From an uncultured Lachnospiraceae bacterium (GTDB taxonomy: Bacteria; Bacillota; Clostridia; Lachnospirales; Lachnospiraceae): a stretch of DNA of 7,273 nucleotides. The notes below the pieces were generated by a model that made no database searches, was not told the origin of the DNA, and saw only the letters and a program-made list of their open reading frames with translations. The DNA lies in NCBI GenBank assembly GCA_902784025.1, contig CACZTF010000058.1, forward strand, positions 1 through 7,273, in the 5' to 3' direction. Shown here piece by piece: positions 6,304 through 7,273 of the stretch; position 1 is the stretch's first letter; each line of letters opens with the position of its first letter. A program made the position numbers and the translations under genes.

Positions 6304-7041
6304 ATGGAAGATGCAAAATTTAAGAAAGAGATAGCAGAGTATTGGGATGAAAGCAGCAAGGAATATGATACTTGTCCCGGTCATGGTATGTTGGGAGATG
6401 ATGAGAAAGAAGCCTGGATGAAATTCTTAAACGAGATCATACCTGACGGAACAAAAAAGGTTCTTGATGTGGGATGCGGTACAGGATTTCTTACATTGTT
6501 GCTGGCTGAAATGGGTTATACTGTAAAAGGTATAGATCTTTCTGAAGGAATGCAGGCTGATGCCAAAAAAAAGGTAAAGGAGAATGGTTTTAACGACAGG
6601 GTAACCTTTGAAATATGTGATGCTGAAAACACCAATGAGGAAGATGACGAATACGATCTGGTGATAAACAGACATCTCTTGTGGACGTTACCCCATCCAT
6701 ATGAGGCTGTAGATGAATGGATCAGAGTCACAAAACCGGGAGGCAGTGTTATAGTCATCGATGGAGATTGGAGCATTGGAAAAAAAGCGGCAGAAGAAAG
6801 AAAGTCTAAAGAACAGAAAGAGGAAGATGATCATGGTAAAGGTTATTCTCAAGAGATAAATGATAATCTTCCGCTTTATAGCGGATCAAAAAGACCTTGG
6901 GATTTTATTAAACGTGAAGGATATGATATAGAAGTAGTTGAGCTTACAGAGGTAGATGAACTGGAAAGACATAAGTACAAGGATAATGAATGGATGTCAC
7001 AGGATGGTTATAAAAGGGATGCATACATAATCAAAAAGTGA
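6304..7041 (+). CDS. Class I SAM-dependent methyltransferase, substrate unknown
   Basis: Transfers a methyl group from S-adenosylmethionine to an unidentified acceptor; cytoplasmic, with no signal or membrane segment. Seen: N-terminal helix with YWDESSKEYDTCPGHGM (13-29); SAM motif I VLDVGCGTGFL (53-63); ribose-binding acidic Asp78 in GIDLS; Asp106 in EICDAEN near the adenine pocket; motif IV YDLVINRHLLWTLP (117-130); post-motif KPGG (144-147) leading to strand VIVID. This is the Methyltransf_11/25 type fold. A very charged stretch (about 160-180, Lys/Glu/Asp-rich) follows the core, and the C-terminal third (about 195-245) probably forms the substrate side. The ATG has a perfect AGGAGG (6290-6295) at 8-nt spacing. 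It is a single-gene unit, divergent from the two-component operon and closed by its own terminator. Small-molecule, quinone-like or metallophore substrates are all possible; the sequence does not decide. Confidence 0.92.
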   Translation: MEDAKFKKEIAEYWDESSKEYDTCPGHGMLGDDEKEAWMKFLNEIIPDGTKKVLDVGCGTGFLTLLLAEMGYTVKGIDLSEGMQADAKKKVKENGFNDRVTFEICDAENTNEEDDEYDLVINRHLLWTLPHPYEAVDEWIRVTKPGGSVIVIDGDWSIGKKAAEERKSKEQKEEDDHGKGYSQEINDNLPLYSGSKRPWDFIKREGYDIEVVELTEVDELERHKYKDNEWMSQDGYKRDAYIIKK

Positions 7042-7068
7042 TATTAAAATTATAATATTTATTTTTTG

Positions 7069-7106
7069 AAAACGGGACGGAGATCTTTTCCGGTTCCCGT
7101 TTTTTT
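7069..7106 (+). terminator. Intrinsic terminator of the methyltransferase gene
   Basis: AAAACGGGA (7069-7077) pairs with TCCCGTTTT (7095-7103). An inner CGGA/TCCG (7078-7081/7089-7092) extends the stem after a 2-nt bulge. A run of seven T (7100-7106) follows the GC-rich stem. It begins 28 nt after the methyltransferase stop and separates that gene from the peptidase gene. Confidence 0.88.
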
Positions 7107-7177
7107 GATTATATTGTATTATTTATGATATGGTGATGTATAACTATTTTCCCAAACTTAAAAAAGGATATATAAAA

Positions 7178-7273
7178 ATGACAAATAGTATAGTTGTAAA
7201 GTCAAGGATTGATCTTTTAAGAAAAAAAATGGAAAAAAAAGGAGCAGATATATGTATTATAACGGGTAATGAT
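7178..7273 (+). CDS. Probable Xaa-Pro aminopeptidase (M24 family), N-terminal fragment cut by window end
   Basis: Only the first 32 codons are present and the frame is open at the edge. The ATG at 7178 is preceded by AAAGGA (7163-7168) at 9-nt spacing. The translated start has RIDLLRKKMEKKGADICIIT, followed by GND. This matches the usual opening of the creatinase/prolidase N-terminal domain of aminopeptidase P proteins (R-x-x-x-L-R-x-x-M-x-x-x-G-x-D-x-x-x-I), where the next residues are normally Y/F-H-x-S-E-Y. Such enzymes are cytoplasmic di-metal peptidases that release an N-terminal residue ahead of proline. The metal-binding catalytic domain lies outside the window, so the call rests on a short N-terminal pattern. 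Transcription is probably separate, since a strong terminator precedes it. No convincing promoter was found in the 71 bp between. Confidence 0.65.
   Translation, partial: MTNSIVVKSRIDLLRKKMEKKGADICIITGND

Noticed and set aside
1..7273. CRISPR array, insertion sequence, tRNA, att site or toxin-antitoxin pair
   Set aside because: No regularly spaced repeats, transposase motifs, tRNA cloverleaf with TTCGA arm, or small paired ORFs were seen on either strand.

Overview
The window looks like a chromosomal segment from a low-to-moderate GC member of the Firmicutes, most likely a Lachnospiraceae-type Clostridia (Butyrivibrio, Roseburia or similar). This rests on four things: AAGGAG-type ribosome binding sites, GC-stem/T-run intrinsic terminators, the style of the PhoB-type regulator and its kinase, and the rhomboid-like/zinc-tail protein, which resembles proteins I associate with that family. 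No 16S rRNA or other taxonomic marker is present, so this is inference.

Layout. Positions 1-976 (+) hold the end of a rhomboid-fold membrane protein. It has lost the recognisable catalytic motif and carries a cytoplasmic Cys/His tail. It is followed 80 bp later by tyrS, tyrosyl-tRNA synthetase (1057-2280, +). tyrS meets rqcH (2270-4012, -) tail to tail; rqcH encodes the NFACT-family ribosome rescue factor. The two coding regions overlap by 11 bp, and the apparent tyrS terminator lies inside rqcH codons. A 118-bp gap with several small repeats separates rqcH from a two-component operon on the same strand: a PhoB/OmpR-type response regulator (5410-6081) followed 4 bp later by its sensor kinase (4131-5405). 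A 222-bp divergent intergenic region, with a hairpin terminator pointing left, precedes a class I SAM-dependent methyltransferase (6304-7041, +) that has its own terminator. The window ends in the first 32 codons of a probable Xaa-Pro aminopeptidase (7178-7273, +).

How the genes relate. tyrS (tRNA charging) and rqcH (alanine-tailing of stalled nascent chains) both serve translation, but they are convergent and not an operon. The regulator and kinase form one unit whose targets cannot be read from the sequence. The divergent methyltransferase is a candidate target by position only. The right half (kinase, regulator, methyltransferase) is visibly more AT-rich than tyrS and rqcH, so it may be an accessory block between housekeeping genes.

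I see no transposase, phage gene, CRISPR array, tRNA, rRNA or recognisable riboswitch. There is no gene-free stretch longer than 300 bp. I do not find a clearly new multi-gene system. The most unusual points are the pseudo-rhomboid with its Cys/His tail and the tyrS terminator encoded by the conserved Lys-Pro-Gly motif of the opposing gene.
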